From a bacterium (GTDB lineage Bacteria; Patescibacteriota; Minisyncoccia; Minisyncoccales; CG1-02-41-26), in contig JAUWYS010000001.1 of assembly GCA_030615715.1 (NCBI GenBank), forward strand, positions 1 through 23,164: a DNA stretch of 23,164 nt. Direction: 5' to 3'. Within the stretch, counting starts at the first letter, position 1. Each line of letters begins with the position of its first letter. Positions 7,256 through 15,283 of this stretch are shown here, piece by piece. The position numbers were made by a program, and so were the translations under genes. Below the pieces are notes generated by a model. The model searched no databases. It had not been told where the DNA came from and worked only from the letters and a program-made list of their open reading frames with translations.

Positions 7256-8524
7256 ATGAAGTTCCAAACCCCAACCGGCATGCGTGATCTCCTTGAAGGA
7301 GACCTGAGATATTTTCAGAAGATTGAAAAAGTTTGTCGAGACATGGCTGATTTCTATGGCTTTCAAAGGATTGAAACTCCGATTTTGGAAACGACCCAGC
7401 TTTTTGAGAAGGGAACGGGGCTAACCACCGATATCGTCCAAAGACAGATGTTTAGTTTCCGGACCCGAGGCGGCGACCAATTGACCTTGAAACCGGAAGG
7501 AACGCCAGGAATTGTCAGAGCTTATATCCAACAGGGGATGCAAAGTTTACCAAAACCAGTCAAGCTTTGGCACCTTGGCCCTTTTTTTCGATATGAGCGG
7601 CCCCAGGCCGGAAGATATCGCCAGTTTCATTCGTTTGGCTTTGAATCTCTGGGAGTGACTGCCCCGGTAGTTGATGCTCAAATTATTCAGATTTTTTACA
7701 ATATTCTAAAAACCCTGGGCTTCCGCAATTTAATCATTGAGTTGAACTCTATTGGTGACCATCAGTGCCGTCCCTATTTTAAAAAAGCCTTGGTAAGTTA
7801 TTTGAGGAGTCGGCGAGCTTCTTTGTGTATTGACTGCAAGAGAAGATTAAGGGAAAACCCCCTGAGAATTCTGGATTGTAAACAGGAGAAATGCCAGAGA
7901 GTTGCCAGAGCAAGTCCCCCCGTCCTTGATCATCTTTGCAAAGAATGTCATAACCATTTTAAAAATGTTTTAGAGTTTTTAGAAGAATTGGAATTGCCCT
8001 ATAGTTTGAATCCTTATCTGGTTCGGGGCTTGGATTATTATACCAAAACTGTTTTTGAGATTTTTGAAGACACCAAAGAAGGAAGAGAGCAGGGAACACT
8101 GGTTGGCGGTGGCAGATACGATGGTTTGGTGAAAATGTTAGGAGGAAAAGAAACCCCAGCCTGCGGAGGAGCCTGTGGGATAGAAAGAATGGTGAATTTA
8201 ATGAAGCCAAAGTCCGCCGGGGTGGGCAAAGTTGCTGGGGCTGAAATCTTCTTAGCTCAGATAGGGCAGCTTCCCAAAAGAAAAGCCCTAAAACTTTTAG
8301 AAGAACTTAGAAAAGCTAAAATTAAAGTGGCTACCGCTTTTGAAAAGGATTCTCTCTCTTCTCAGCTGAGATTAGCTGATAGATTGAAAGTGTCATATAG
8401 TTTAATCTTAGGACAAAAAGAGGTTCTGGATGGAAAAATAATTATTCGGGAGATGGCAACCGGCAGACAAAAGACAGTTGACGTGAAGAGAGCGATCAGA
8501 GAAATGAAAAAGAAAGTAACATGA
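7256..8524 (+). CDS. hisS: Histidyl-tRNA synthetase
   Basis: Class II aminoacyl-tRNA synthetase that charges tRNA-His. The 422 residues are the normal length. Visible motifs: the N-terminal TPTGMRDLL, motif 2 FRYERPQAGRYRQFHSFGFE, the His-binding signature RGLDYYTKTVFEIF, GGGRYDGL and motif 3 GGACGIERM, then a C-terminal anticodon-binding domain (about 325-422). A Cys-rich insertion (CIDCKRR, LDCKQEKC, HLCKECH) resembles the common HisRS insertion and may bind zinc. There is no Shine-Dalgarno site. Its stop overlaps the next ATG (ATGA at 8521-8524). Confidence 0.96.
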   Translation: MKFQTPTGMRDLLEGDLRYFQKIEKVCRDMADFYGFQRIETPILETTQLFEKGTGLTTDIVQRQMFSFRTRGGDQLTLKPEGTPGIVRAYIQQGMQSLPKPVKLWHLGPFFRYERPQAGRYRQFHSFGFESLGVTAPVVDAQIIQIFYNILKTLGFRNLIIELNSIGDHQCRPYFKKALVSYLRSRRASLCIDCKRRLRENPLRILDCKQEKCQRVARASPPVLDHLCKECHNHFKNVLEFLEELELPYSLNPYLVRGLDYYTKTVFEIFEDTKEGREQGTLVGGGRYDGLVKMLGGKETPACGGACGIERMVNLMKPKSAGVGKVAGAEIFLAQIGQLPKRKALKLLEELRKAKIKVATAFEKDSLSSQLRLADRLKVSYSLILGQKEVLDGKIIIREMATGRQKTVDVKRAIREMKKKVT

Positions 8525-8862
8525 CCAATTGTCTATTTTGTAAAATCGTCAAGAAAGAAATACCTTCGGAAGTAGTTTACGAAGATGAAGATATTATCGG
8601 GATAAAAAACATCAAGCCTGAAGCTCCTATTCATTTACTTTTCATAGTCAAAAAACATTTGGAATGGAAAGATAGGTTTTCAGAAAAGGAGGTAACTTTG
8701 CTGGGGAGACTTGTTTCTCTGGCCAAGAAGATTGCCAAAGACCAAAAAACTGACCGAGCTTACAAACTTATTTTTAATGTCGGAGAAACCGCTCATTTCC
8801 CTCATATTCATTTACATCTCTTGGGCGGCTGGCAAAAAGATATCCCTTTACGTAACGTTTAA
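8521..8862 (+). CDS. HIT-family nucleotide hydrolase/transferase
   Basis: Histidine-triad protein of 113 residues with the typical N-terminal CLFCKIVKKEIPSEVVYED and the triad H95-I-H97-L-H99 followed by LLGGW. The HINT branch hydrolyses phosphoramidates such as AMP-lysine, with the middle His as nucleophile; the precise substrate is not readable from the sequence. It overlaps hisS by 4 nt and is followed within 8 nt by rpsU, so it is translated as part of the housekeeping cluster. Confidence 0.9.
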   Translation: MTNCLFCKIVKKEIPSEVVYEDEDIIGIKNIKPEAPIHLLFIVKKHLEWKDRFSEKEVTLLGRLVSLAKKIAKDQKTDRAYKLIFNVGETAHFPHIHLHLLGGWQKDIPLRNV

Positions 8863-8869
8863 CTAAAAT

Positions 8870-9085
8870 ATGCCATTAAGAGCTAATCGGCAAGGTAGGG
8901 AAACTTCCCAAAATTTAGTCCGCCGCTTCTCTCAGAAAATTAAGAAAAGCGGAATTTTGCTTGAGGCCAGAAAAAAGCAGTTTAAAAAGAGAGGAAAAAG
9001 CAGTCAATTGAGAAAGAGGTCAGCCTTGAGAAGAGAAAAGAAGAGAAAAGAATATGAAAAACTCAAGAAATTAGGTAAAATATAA
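8870..9085 (+). CDS. rpsU: 30S ribosomal protein bS21
   Basis: A very basic 71-residue protein of the usual bS21 length. The N-terminal half has the family pattern (RRFSQKIKKSGILLEARKKQ), and the C-terminal helix is lysine/arginine-rich (KRSALRREKKRKEYEKLKKL). bS21 sits near the anti-Shine-Dalgarno region on the 30S platform and helps initiation. It lies 8 nt after the HIT gene and 1 nt before ybeY. Its own start lacks a Shine-Dalgarno site. Confidence 0.92.
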   Translation: MPLRANRQGRETSQNLVRRFSQKIKKSGILLEARKKQFKKRGKSSQLRKRSALRREKKRKEYEKLKKLGKI

Positions 9086-9086
9086 G

Positions 9087-9476
9087 ATGATTGAAGTTAA
9101 CAATTTGACGACGAGTCAAGTTGATGAGAATTTTGTCAAAAGAATTGTTGAGGGGGTGTTAAGGGGAGAGAAGAAACAAAGGGATATGTCGGTTGCTTTT
9201 ATTGGAGAGGGGAGAATGCGCAAGTTGAATAAAAAGTATAGAAAGAAAAACAAAGTGACTGACGTGCTCGCCTTTGGCGAGGGTCTGGGAGAGATAGTTA
9301 TTTGTTTAAGGGAGGTAAAGAAAAACGCTAAAAAATTTAATTCAAATTTTCAAGAAGAATTGGCACGAGTTCTGATTCACGGAATTTTGCATCTGCTTGG
9401 CTATAACCACCAGAAATCAGAGGAAGAGGAAAAGAAGATGAAAGAGAAAGAAAAACATTATCTTCAAAAAATTTAA
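9087..9476 (+). CDS. ybeY: Endoribonuclease/rRNA maturation factor YbeY
   Basis: A UPF0054 metalloprotein of 129 residues involved in 16S rRNA 3'-end processing and ribosome quality control. The zinc-binding motif is HGILHLLGYNH with H98, H102 and H108; the usual Asp of GYDH is Asn here. KYRKKNKVTDVLAF matches the conserved upstream strand. It is adjacent to rpsU, so two 30S-related genes are neighbours. It starts 1 nt after the rpsU stop. Confidence 0.93.
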   Translation: MIEVNNLTTSQVDENFVKRIVEGVLRGEKKQRDMSVAFIGEGRMRKLNKKYRKKNKVTDVLAFGEGLGEIVICLREVKKNAKKFNSNFQEELARVLIHGILHLLGYNHQKSEEEEKKMKEKEKHYLQKI

Positions 9477-9478
9477 CC

Positions 9479-10684
9479 ATGGCAAGATCCATTATCCTCA
9501 ATGCCTTAGACATAGGAACAAGCTCGATTAAGATGATGACGGGTCAAAAGGATTTAGGCACCGGAGATGTTACTATTTTGGGTCAGACCCAGGTTCCCTG
9601 TCTGGGGGTAAGAAAGGGAGAGGTTTCTAATCCCCAAGAGGTAACGCAAGCCATCATTGTAGCTAAAGAGCATCTCAAAAAATCAGGTGTTGCGAAAATC
9701 AAGGGAGTTCTGGTAAACATTGGGGGAAGCCGTCTCTATGCTGTGCCCAGCCAGGGTTTAGTTTCGGTCTCCCGAGCCGACCAGAAGATTTCAAAAGAAG
9801 ATATTCAAAGAGTCCTTCAGGCTTCAAGAGCCCTCAATTTGCCTTCAAACAAAGAAGTTTTGGATGTTCTTCCTAAAGAATTTTTAGTGGATGGGGAAGA
9901 GGCTCCAGTTACCCCTTTGGGATTAGCTGGCATTCGGCTTGAAGCTAAGGTTCTTTTAATCTGTGTTTTCTCTCCGGTTCTGGAGAGTTTAGGGGAGGCG
10001 GTTACCGGGGCTGGCCTGGAAATTGGAGGGATAATTCCTTCTTCGCTGGCTTCAGCCAGGGCTTGTTTGACTCCCCAACAAAAAGAGCTGGGAGCGGGAG
10101 TGGTTGATATTGGGGCAGGCGACACTGGAGTCGCTTTTTTTGAGGAAGGAAAACTGATAGATTTTGCCATTTTCCCTTGGGGTTCTTCCCATATTACCAA
10201 TGATATTGCCATCGGGCTTCGAACAGAAATTGCCACGGCCGAAAGAATAAAAAGAGAATTTGGAACTTTAGCCTCCTCAAAGGGAAAGAAGAGAGTATCT
10301 AAAATAGAAATCCCGGAAAAATCTCTGTCCTTTTCTCCAAAGTTTTTAAAAGGTATCATTGAGGCTCGGATTTCAGAAATATTTTCTGAAATTCAAAAAG
10401 AATTAAAGAAGACCTCCAAACAAAATCTTTTGCCGGGGGGCATTGTTTTAACCGGGGGAGGAGCTAAGTTGCCAGGAATAGTAGAGTTCGCCAAGCAGAG
10501 ATTGAAATTACCTTGTCGCCTGGGGCGAGTCAAAGATATTCCCGGGATTGAAGATTCAGCTTTTTCAACCTGTGCAGGACTTTTGCTGACAGGTTTTGAC
10601 TTAGAGATTGAGGGAGGAGAGGGACCTCACAGAGAAGGAATAGGAGGAATATTTAAAAAAATTTTTAAGATGTTTTCGCCATGA
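9479..10684 (+). CDS. ftsA: Cell division protein FtsA
   Basis: Actin-like ATPase that anchors FtsZ filaments to the membrane. The 401 residues show the phosphate-1 motif ALDIGTSSIK, the 1C domain (about 84-165), phosphate-2 VVDIGAGDTGVA and the adenosine motif GIVLTGGGAKLPG. The C-terminus is a short amphipathic helix (GGIFKKIFKMF), the usual membrane-targeting sequence. It overlaps ftsZ by 4 nt (ATGA). It begins 2 nt after the ybeY stop, with no Shine-Dalgarno site. Confidence 0.95.
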   Translation: MARSIILNALDIGTSSIKMMTGQKDLGTGDVTILGQTQVPCLGVRKGEVSNPQEVTQAIIVAKEHLKKSGVAKIKGVLVNIGGSRLYAVPSQGLVSVSRADQKISKEDIQRVLQASRALNLPSNKEVLDVLPKEFLVDGEEAPVTPLGLAGIRLEAKVLLICVFSPVLESLGEAVTGAGLEIGGIIPSSLASARACLTPQQKELGAGVVDIGAGDTGVAFFEEGKLIDFAIFPWGSSHITNDIAIGLRTEIATAERIKREFGTLASSKGKKRVSKIEIPEKSLSFSPKFLKGIIEARISEIFSEIQKELKKTSKQNLLPGGIVLTGGGAKLPGIVEFAKQRLKLPCRLGRVKDIPGIEDSAFSTCAGLLLTGFDLEIEGGEGPHREGIGGIFKKIFKMFSP

Positions 10685-11607
10685 ACACATCAAAGATTAA
10701 AGTCATTGGAATCGGGGGAGCAGGCTGCAATACCATTTCCAGATTAAACTCTCTCGACTTAAAAGGAATTGATTTGATTGCGGTGAATACCGATGCTCAA
10801 ATCCTCAGACAAAGCGATGCCCCTCAGAAAATTTTAATCGGAGAGAGAACTACCGGGGGTCTTGGCACTGGCATGGACTATCGATTGGGAGAGAAGGCAG
10901 CCCAAGAGAGTAAAGAAAAGTTGAAAGAAATTTTAGAGGGAGCAAAGATGATATTTTTAACAGCAGGTTTTGGTGGGGGAACCGGCACAAGCGCTACTCC
11001 TATTTTGGCGGAGCTCGCCAAGAATTTAGGGATTTTAACTGTGGCAATAGTTACCAAGCCCTTTTCTTTTGAAGGGAGTTTTCGCCAGAAGCTGGCCAAT
11101 TTGGGATTGACTAATCTGGAGAAGAAGGTGGACAGCTTGCTTTGCATTTCCAATGACAGAATTCTTAAAATAATTGGTAAAACCACCTCGGTTGAGGAGG
11201 CCTTTTTAAAGATAGATGAGGTTTTGGGTCAGGCCGTCCGTGGAATTTCTGATTTAATCTCCTCTCCGGGAATCATCAGCTTGGACTTTGCCGACCTGGA
11301 AGAGATATTAAGGAATTCGGGTAAAGCTTTGTTCGGGGTTGGCAAAGCCAAAGGGGAAAACAGAGCGGTTGCCGCAGCAAGCTCTGCTTTACAATCTCCT
11401 TTGCTTGATTCTCCCATTAAAAAAGCCAGGGGGGTTCTCTTCAATGTCGCAGGAGAGGACCTGGCTTTGTTTGAAGTAAATTCGGTAGCTAACTTTATTA
11501 AAAAAATAGCCGACAAAAAAACAAAAATAATTTTTGGTGTTTCTGAAGACAAAACCCTGGACAAAGGAGAAATAAAAGTTACCGTTATCGCCACCGGCCT
11601 CCAATAA
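10681..11607 (+). CDS. ftsZ: Cell division protein FtsZ, core only
   Basis: Tubulin-like GTPase that forms the division ring. The 308 residues contain the N-terminal IGIGGAGCNTI, the tubulin signature GGGTGTS (98-104), RQKLANLGLTNLEKKVD, and the T7 synergy loop SLDFAD (200-205), with both Asp residues present but Ser at the position usually held by Asn. The protein ends at VTVIATGLQ, exactly where the folded C-terminal subdomain normally ends. The flexible linker and conserved C-terminal peptide that bind FtsA are missing. It overlaps ftsA (ATGA), and its stop overlaps the next gene's ATG (TAATG). Confidence 0.95.
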   Translation: MNTSKIKVIGIGGAGCNTISRLNSLDLKGIDLIAVNTDAQILRQSDAPQKILIGERTTGGLGTGMDYRLGEKAAQESKEKLKEILEGAKMIFLTAGFGGGTGTSATPILAELAKNLGILTVAIVTKPFSFEGSFRQKLANLGLTNLEKKVDSLLCISNDRILKIIGKTTSVEEAFLKIDEVLGQAVRGISDLISSPGIISLDFADLEEILRNSGKALFGVGKAKGENRAVAAASSALQSPLLDSPIKKARGVLFNVAGEDLALFEVNSVANFIKKIADKKTKIIFGVSEDKTLDKGEIKVTVIATGLQ

Positions 11608-11876
11608 TGCTTAAAGCTCTGGGTATCTTAGATATAGTTGCTGCCATTGTTTTGCTCTCAGCTTCTGTTCCCGGTATTCCCCAGGGACTGGTGATTGTTA
11701 TAGCCACTTTAATTTGTTTAAAGGGCTTTATTTTTATCTCTGATATAGTGAGTATCTTTGATGTTGGAGTTGGTGTCTTGCTCTTTTTGAGTTTATTTAT
11801 GACCTTACCTTTTTTACTTCTTCTCGGTTTTGCGGTATTTTTGGGAGTAAAAGGAGTTTTAAGCTTAGCCGCTTAA
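11607..11876 (+). CDS. Small three-helix membrane protein
   Basis: An 89-residue, very hydrophobic protein with about three membrane helices (residues 3-17, 26-48 and 52-85) and almost no charged residues. No family is recognised. Its ATG shares a base with the ftsZ stop codon, so it is translationally coupled to FtsZ, and it ends 2 nt before comEC. The fixed position suggests a role linked to division or the envelope, but nothing in the sequence proves it. Confidence 0.72.
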   Translation: MLKALGILDIVAAIVLLSASVPGIPQGLVIVIATLICLKGFIFISDIVSIFDVGVGVLLFLSLFMTLPFLLLLGFAVFLGVKGVLSLAA

Positions 11877-11878
11877 CT

Positions 11879-13081
11879 ATGACCCCTTCTAAAATCTTCC
11901 TCTATTTTTTGCTCTCTTTTATCGGAGGGATTTTTATTTCCTCGTTTTTCAATGTTCCCCAGCTTATCATTTACGAACTCTTTATTCTGGGTGCTTTTTA
12001 CAGCATTTTGTTTTTTAGGCAAAAAGCCGTAATTGTTTTTGGGATTTGCTTGATAATTTTGGCTTCGGGCATCCTAAGAACCCAAACTGTCAAGCCAGCT
12101 GAGGACAGTCCTCCGCCCCTTTCTTACCAAACTGAAGAAACGAGAACTCCAGTAATCGGAGGAAAACTTTCCGCTTTCAAACAGAAATTGAGAGAGGTTG
12201 TTTATCAGAATTTATCGCCGCCCCAGTCCTCAATTCTGGCAGCCATTGTTTTGGGCGATAAACAAAAAATCTCATCGGAATGGAAAGAAAAGTTAAACGT
12301 GACAGGTGTCAGACACATCACCGCCATCTCGGGAATGCACATTGTTATTTTATCGGGGATTTTGATTTGGCTGGGAATAGTTTTGGGGCTTTATCGGGGC
12401 CAGGCGTTTTGGTTTGCCGTAATTTTGCTCTGGCTTTTCATTTTAATGACAGGAGCCCAACCCTCAGCCATCAGGGCCGGCATAATGGGTTCAACTTTTT
12501 TATTCTGTCAAAAAATTGGCAGGCAAAAAGCAGCCCCGAATACGTTGGTTTTGGCCGCTGCTGGCATGCTCAGTTTTAACCCCTTGCTTTTAAGAGACAG
12601 CGTGGGTTTCCAGCTTTCTTTTCTGGCTACCTTGGGCATAATTTATTTGATGCCTTTTTTCCAAAGTTTATTCCAGAGAATAAAATTTCTCAAAACTTTC
12701 AATCTGTCTAATCTTCTCGGTATGACTTTCTCTGCCCAGGTTTTCACTTTACCCATTTTAATTTTCAATTTTGGTTATCTCTCTCTGGTGAGTCCGGTTA
12801 CCAACGTCTTAATTGTTCCTCTCCTGCCCTATCTTATGGCAAGTGGTTTTGTTTTTCTGCTTGGTGGAATGATTTCACAGCCCCTGGGTTGGATTTTCTC
12901 TTTCCCCGCCTGGCTCTTATTAACCTATTTAATTTCCATCGTTAATTTCTTTTCCCAAATTCCTTGGGCTTCTTTAACCTTTCAGATTTCCTGGCTCTGG
13001 CTGCCGCTTTGCTATTTAATTTTATTCTTGCTTGTCTGGCGTCTCACCCAAAAAGAGAAATTGAAATTTTTAAATTATTAG
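11879..13081 (+). CDS. comEC: ComEC/Rec2-type DNA uptake channel, short form
   Basis: Polytopic membrane protein of 400 residues. The Competence domain is clear: KLNVTGVRHITAISGMHIVI near residue 137, AQPSAIRAGIMGS near 193, and several helices to the C-terminus. ComEC transports single-stranded DNA across the inner membrane during natural transformation. Full ComEC is usually 650-800 residues. Here the N-terminal DUF4131 region is short (about 1-105) and the C-terminal metallo-beta-lactamase domain is absent. The 3' end carries the promoter of the next gene. Confidence 0.88.
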   Translation: MTPSKIFLYFLLSFIGGIFISSFFNVPQLIIYELFILGAFYSILFFRQKAVIVFGICLIILASGILRTQTVKPAEDSPPPLSYQTEETRTPVIGGKLSAFKQKLREVVYQNLSPPQSSILAAIVLGDKQKISSEWKEKLNVTGVRHITAISGMHIVILSGILIWLGIVLGLYRGQAFWFAVILLWLFILMTGAQPSAIRAGIMGSTFLFCQKIGRQKAAPNTLVLAAAGMLSFNPLLLRDSVGFQLSFLATLGIIYLMPFFQSLFQRIKFLKTFNLSNLLGMTFSAQVFTLPILIFNFGYLSLVSPVTNVLIVPLLPYLMASGFVFLLGGMISQPLGWIFSFPAWLLLTYLISIVNFFSQIPWASLTFQISWLWLPLCYLILFLLVWRLTQKEKLKFLNY

Positions 13082-13088
13082 CTATAAT
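13061..13088 (+). promoter_or_regulatory. Internal promoter for the GT2-htrA pair
   Basis: TTGAAA (13061-13066), a 16-bp spacer and TATAAT (13083-13088), spanning the comEC stop codon. Predicted start is near 13095 and the ATG is at 13099, so the transcript would be leaderless or nearly so. Confidence 0.65.
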
Positions 13089-13098
13089 AAAAAAATAT

Positions 13099-13812
13099 AT
13101 GCTGTCAATTGTTATTCCAACCTTGAATGAGGAGGACTATTTGCCGCAGCTCCTGGAATGTTTGAGAAAACAAAGAAGGGGGGGCAATGATTTTGAAATT
13201 GTTGTGGCTGATGCCGGCTCTCAAGACAGAACCAGAGAGATAGCCAGAGCTTTTGGTGGTAAAGTTGTTGAAGGAGGCTTGCCAGCTAAAGGAAGAAATC
13301 AGGGAGTCAGGGAGACAGAAGGGGATTTACTTTTGTTTTTGGACGCTGATGTGATTCTGCCAAAAGGTTTTTTGGAAAAAACCATAAAGGAGTTTAGAGA
13401 AAGAAGATTAGATATTGCCACCTTTCCCATAATCCCTTTATCTGAAAAAAGAGGTCCCAAGATTGTCTTTAATTTTTTTTACAACTATCCTCTCAAGGTT
13501 CTGGAAGATAAGTGGGCTCACGGAGCCATGGGGATTCTGGTCAAGAAATGGCTCCATCAAAAAATAGGGGGATTTGATGAGAAAATAAAGATAGCTGAAG
13601 ACCACCACTATGTTCAGAGAGCTTCCAAGATAGGGAAGTTCGGCATGATAAAATCCAGCAGAATTTTTGTTTCTTTGAGAAGAATTAAAAAAGAGGGCTG
13701 GGTAAGAACGGGCCTTAAATATACTTTTGCCGAACTTCATATGAAATTTAAAGGTCCCATCAGAAAAGAAATTTTCCAATACAAATTCAACCATTATGAC
13801 AAAGACGATTAA
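13099..13812 (+). CDS. Family 2 glycosyltransferase
   Basis: A 237-residue GT-A fold enzyme. It opens with the canonical MLSIVIPTLNEEDYL, continues with VVADAGSQD (residues 35-43) and the metal-binding DXD LDADV (81-85), and has an acceptor-side IAEDHHYVQRA near 180. GT2 enzymes move sugars from nucleotide donors to lipids, polysaccharides or proteins; specificity is unknown. ATG 13099 is preferred over a start at 12964 because the extension would lie wholly inside comEC in another frame, and a leaderless-type promoter ends just before 13099. The 3' end overlaps htrA by 17 nt. Confidence 0.9.
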   Translation: MLSIVIPTLNEEDYLPQLLECLRKQRRGGNDFEIVVADAGSQDRTREIARAFGGKVVEGGLPAKGRNQGVRETEGDLLLFLDADVILPKGFLEKTIKEFRERRLDIATFPIIPLSEKRGPKIVFNFFYNYPLKVLEDKWAHGAMGILVKKWLHQKIGGFDEKIKIAEDHHYVQRASKIGKFGMIKSSRIFVSLRRIKKEGWVRTGLKYTFAELHMKFKGPIRKEIFQYKFNHYDKDD

Positions 13813-15139
13813 AACAAAGTTCCAAAAATTAAAGAAGCCCTTGTTAATCGGGGTTCTGTTGGTTATTTTTTGTTTGGGGATTTTTGCTGGCAGTATTTAT
13901 GGCAATGAACTCTGGCAGGGATTGAAAGGGGCTGCGAGAGAGGTGAACAATTATCTCAGAGTTTTTCCTGAAATTAAACCATCTCCTCAGACGACCGAAC
14001 TTTCTCAGCCATCCGCTGGTACTAATGGAGAGCAAGTTCAACCCCCAGCATATACTCCCCAGACCTCCCAAGAAGAAGCTATTATCAGGGTGGTTAAGGA
14101 AGTTTCGCCGGCCGTCGTCAGCATTATCATTACCAAAGATTTGCCTGTTTTTGAACAATACTATGAAAGTCCCTTCCCTGAACTCCCCGGCTTCCCTGAA
14201 TTTCAGATTCCCCAGTATCGCCAAAAAGGCACCGAGAAACAGGAAATTGGCGGGGGAACCGGTTTTGTTATTTCTGAAGAAGGCATGATTTTAACCAACA
14301 GGCACGTTGTTATAGACCAAGAGGCAGATTATACAGTTTTGACCAATGATGGGAATAAATATCCAGCCAAAGTTTTAGCCCGAGACCCCTTCCAGGATTT
14401 AGCCATCCTTAAGGTTGAGAAAGAGAAGATAATTGACGAGGAGGGGGAATTTATTCAAAAGCCCTTTTCGGTAGTCAAGCTGGGCGATTCTGAAAATTTA
14501 CAAATCGGCCAGACCGTCATTGCCATCGGCAATGCCCTGGGGGAATTCCGGAACACCGTTTCGGTGGGAGTAATCTCTGGTCTGGGAAGGACGATTACGG
14601 CCTCGGGAGCGGGCATCATTGAAACCTTGGAAGATGTTATCCAGACCGATGCTGCCATTAACAAAGGAAATTCAGGAGGTCCGCTTTTGAATTTGAGAGG
14701 GGAGGTGATTGGAGTGAACGTAGCCATGGCCCAGGAGGCTCAAAGCATTGGTTTTGCCATTCTCATAAACAAAGCCAAAAGAGACATTGAACAGGTCAAA
14801 GAAACCGGTAAAATTGTTTATCCCTTTCTGGGAATAAGATATATTTTAATAACCCCAGAGATTCAAGAAGAAAGGGGTCTGGCAGTTGATTACGGAGTCC
14901 TGATAGTTAGGGGAGATACCTCTCAAGACCCAGCTATCGTTCCTGGTTCTGAAGCCGAGAAAGCGGGACTGAAAGAGGGTGATATAATTTTGGAAATTGA
15001 TGGAGAAAGAATTACCTTAGAGAATTCTTTGGCTAAGCTTATTCGGGAACGTCAACCCGGCGATAAATTGGTTCTGAAGATTTTAAGAGAGGAGGAAGAG
15101 ATGACCATCGAAGCCTTCTTAGGCGAGAAAACCAGCTAA
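13796..15139 (+). CDS. htrA: HtrA/DegP-type serine protease with PDZ domain
   Basis: A 447-residue envelope protease. One N-terminal membrane helix (about 15-36) is followed by a Pro/Thr/Gln-rich linker (about 60-92) and a trypsin-fold domain with an intact triad: H170 in LTNRHVV, D201 in DLAILKV and S293 in GNSGGPLL. One C-terminal PDZ domain follows (about 345-440; GSEAEKAGLKEGDIILEIDG). HtrA proteases degrade or refold damaged exported proteins. It overlaps the GT2 gene by 17 nt and is followed by a clear terminator. Nearby genes encode an Hsp100 protein and a degenerate trypsin-fold relative, giving a protein-quality-control neighbourhood. Confidence 0.94.
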   Translation: MTKTIKTKFQKLKKPLLIGVLLVIFCLGIFAGSIYGNELWQGLKGAAREVNNYLRVFPEIKPSPQTTELSQPSAGTNGEQVQPPAYTPQTSQEEAIIRVVKEVSPAVVSIIITKDLPVFEQYYESPFPELPGFPEFQIPQYRQKGTEKQEIGGGTGFVISEEGMILTNRHVVIDQEADYTVLTNDGNKYPAKVLARDPFQDLAILKVEKEKIIDEEGEFIQKPFSVVKLGDSENLQIGQTVIAIGNALGEFRNTVSVGVISGLGRTITASGAGIIETLEDVIQTDAAINKGNSGGPLLNLRGEVIGVNVAMAQEAQSIGFAILINKAKRDIEQVKETGKIVYPFLGIRYILITPEIQEERGLAVDYGVLIVRGDTSQDPAIVPGSEAEKAGLKEGDIILEIDGERITLENSLAKLIRERQPGDKLVLKILREEEEMTIEAFLGEKTS

Positions 15140-15160
15140 CTTTGACAAAAATCTTTTTGG

Positions 15161-15188
15161 GAGGTCTTGATTTTTTGACCTCTTTTTT
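15161..15188 (+). terminator. Rho-independent terminator after htrA
   Basis: GAGGTC (15161-15166) pairs with GACCTC (15177-15182), followed by a run of T. The downstream promoter overlaps it: its -35 lies in the hairpin and its -10 starts 3 bases after the tract. Confidence 0.7.
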
Positions 15189-15196
15189 GTTATAAT
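15167..15196 (+). promoter_or_regulatory. Promoter for the Hsp100 gene
   Basis: TTGATT (15167-15172), an 18-bp spacer and TATAAT (15191-15196). Predicted start is near 15203, giving an 80-nt leader. No CIRCE or CtsR-like operator was seen. Confidence 0.5.
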
Positions 15197-15252
15197 TACG
15201 AGCGAAGAAGAAATTAAAGAATTTATTCTTGAATTTTGACTGAGCAAAGTAA

Positions 15253-15273
15253 TTATGCGGCGAAGCCGCAATA
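15253..15273 (+). promoter_or_regulatory. Leader hairpin just upstream of the Hsp100 start
   Basis: TGCGGC (15256-15261), loop GAA, GCCGCA (15265-15270) form a stable 6-bp hairpin with flanking A/T pairing. It ends about 13 nt before the ATG at 15284, and no Shine-Dalgarno site lies between. It could influence translation, but only the structure is seen. Confidence 0.4.
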
Positions 15274-15283
15274 ATATTGGTGT

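Noticed and set aside
9817..10359. 180-codon open frame antisense to ftsA
   Set aside because: It mirrors ftsA codon bias, has no recognisable domain and is covered by a conserved gene.
12964..13098. N-terminal extension of the GT2 glycosyltransferase
   Set aside because: It lies inside comEC in another frame, and the family start MLSIVIPTLNEE begins at 13099, right behind a promoter.
15253..15273. Dispersed palindromic repeat (GCGGCGAAGCCGC)
   Set aside because: No second copy was found in this window, so repeat status cannot be supported.
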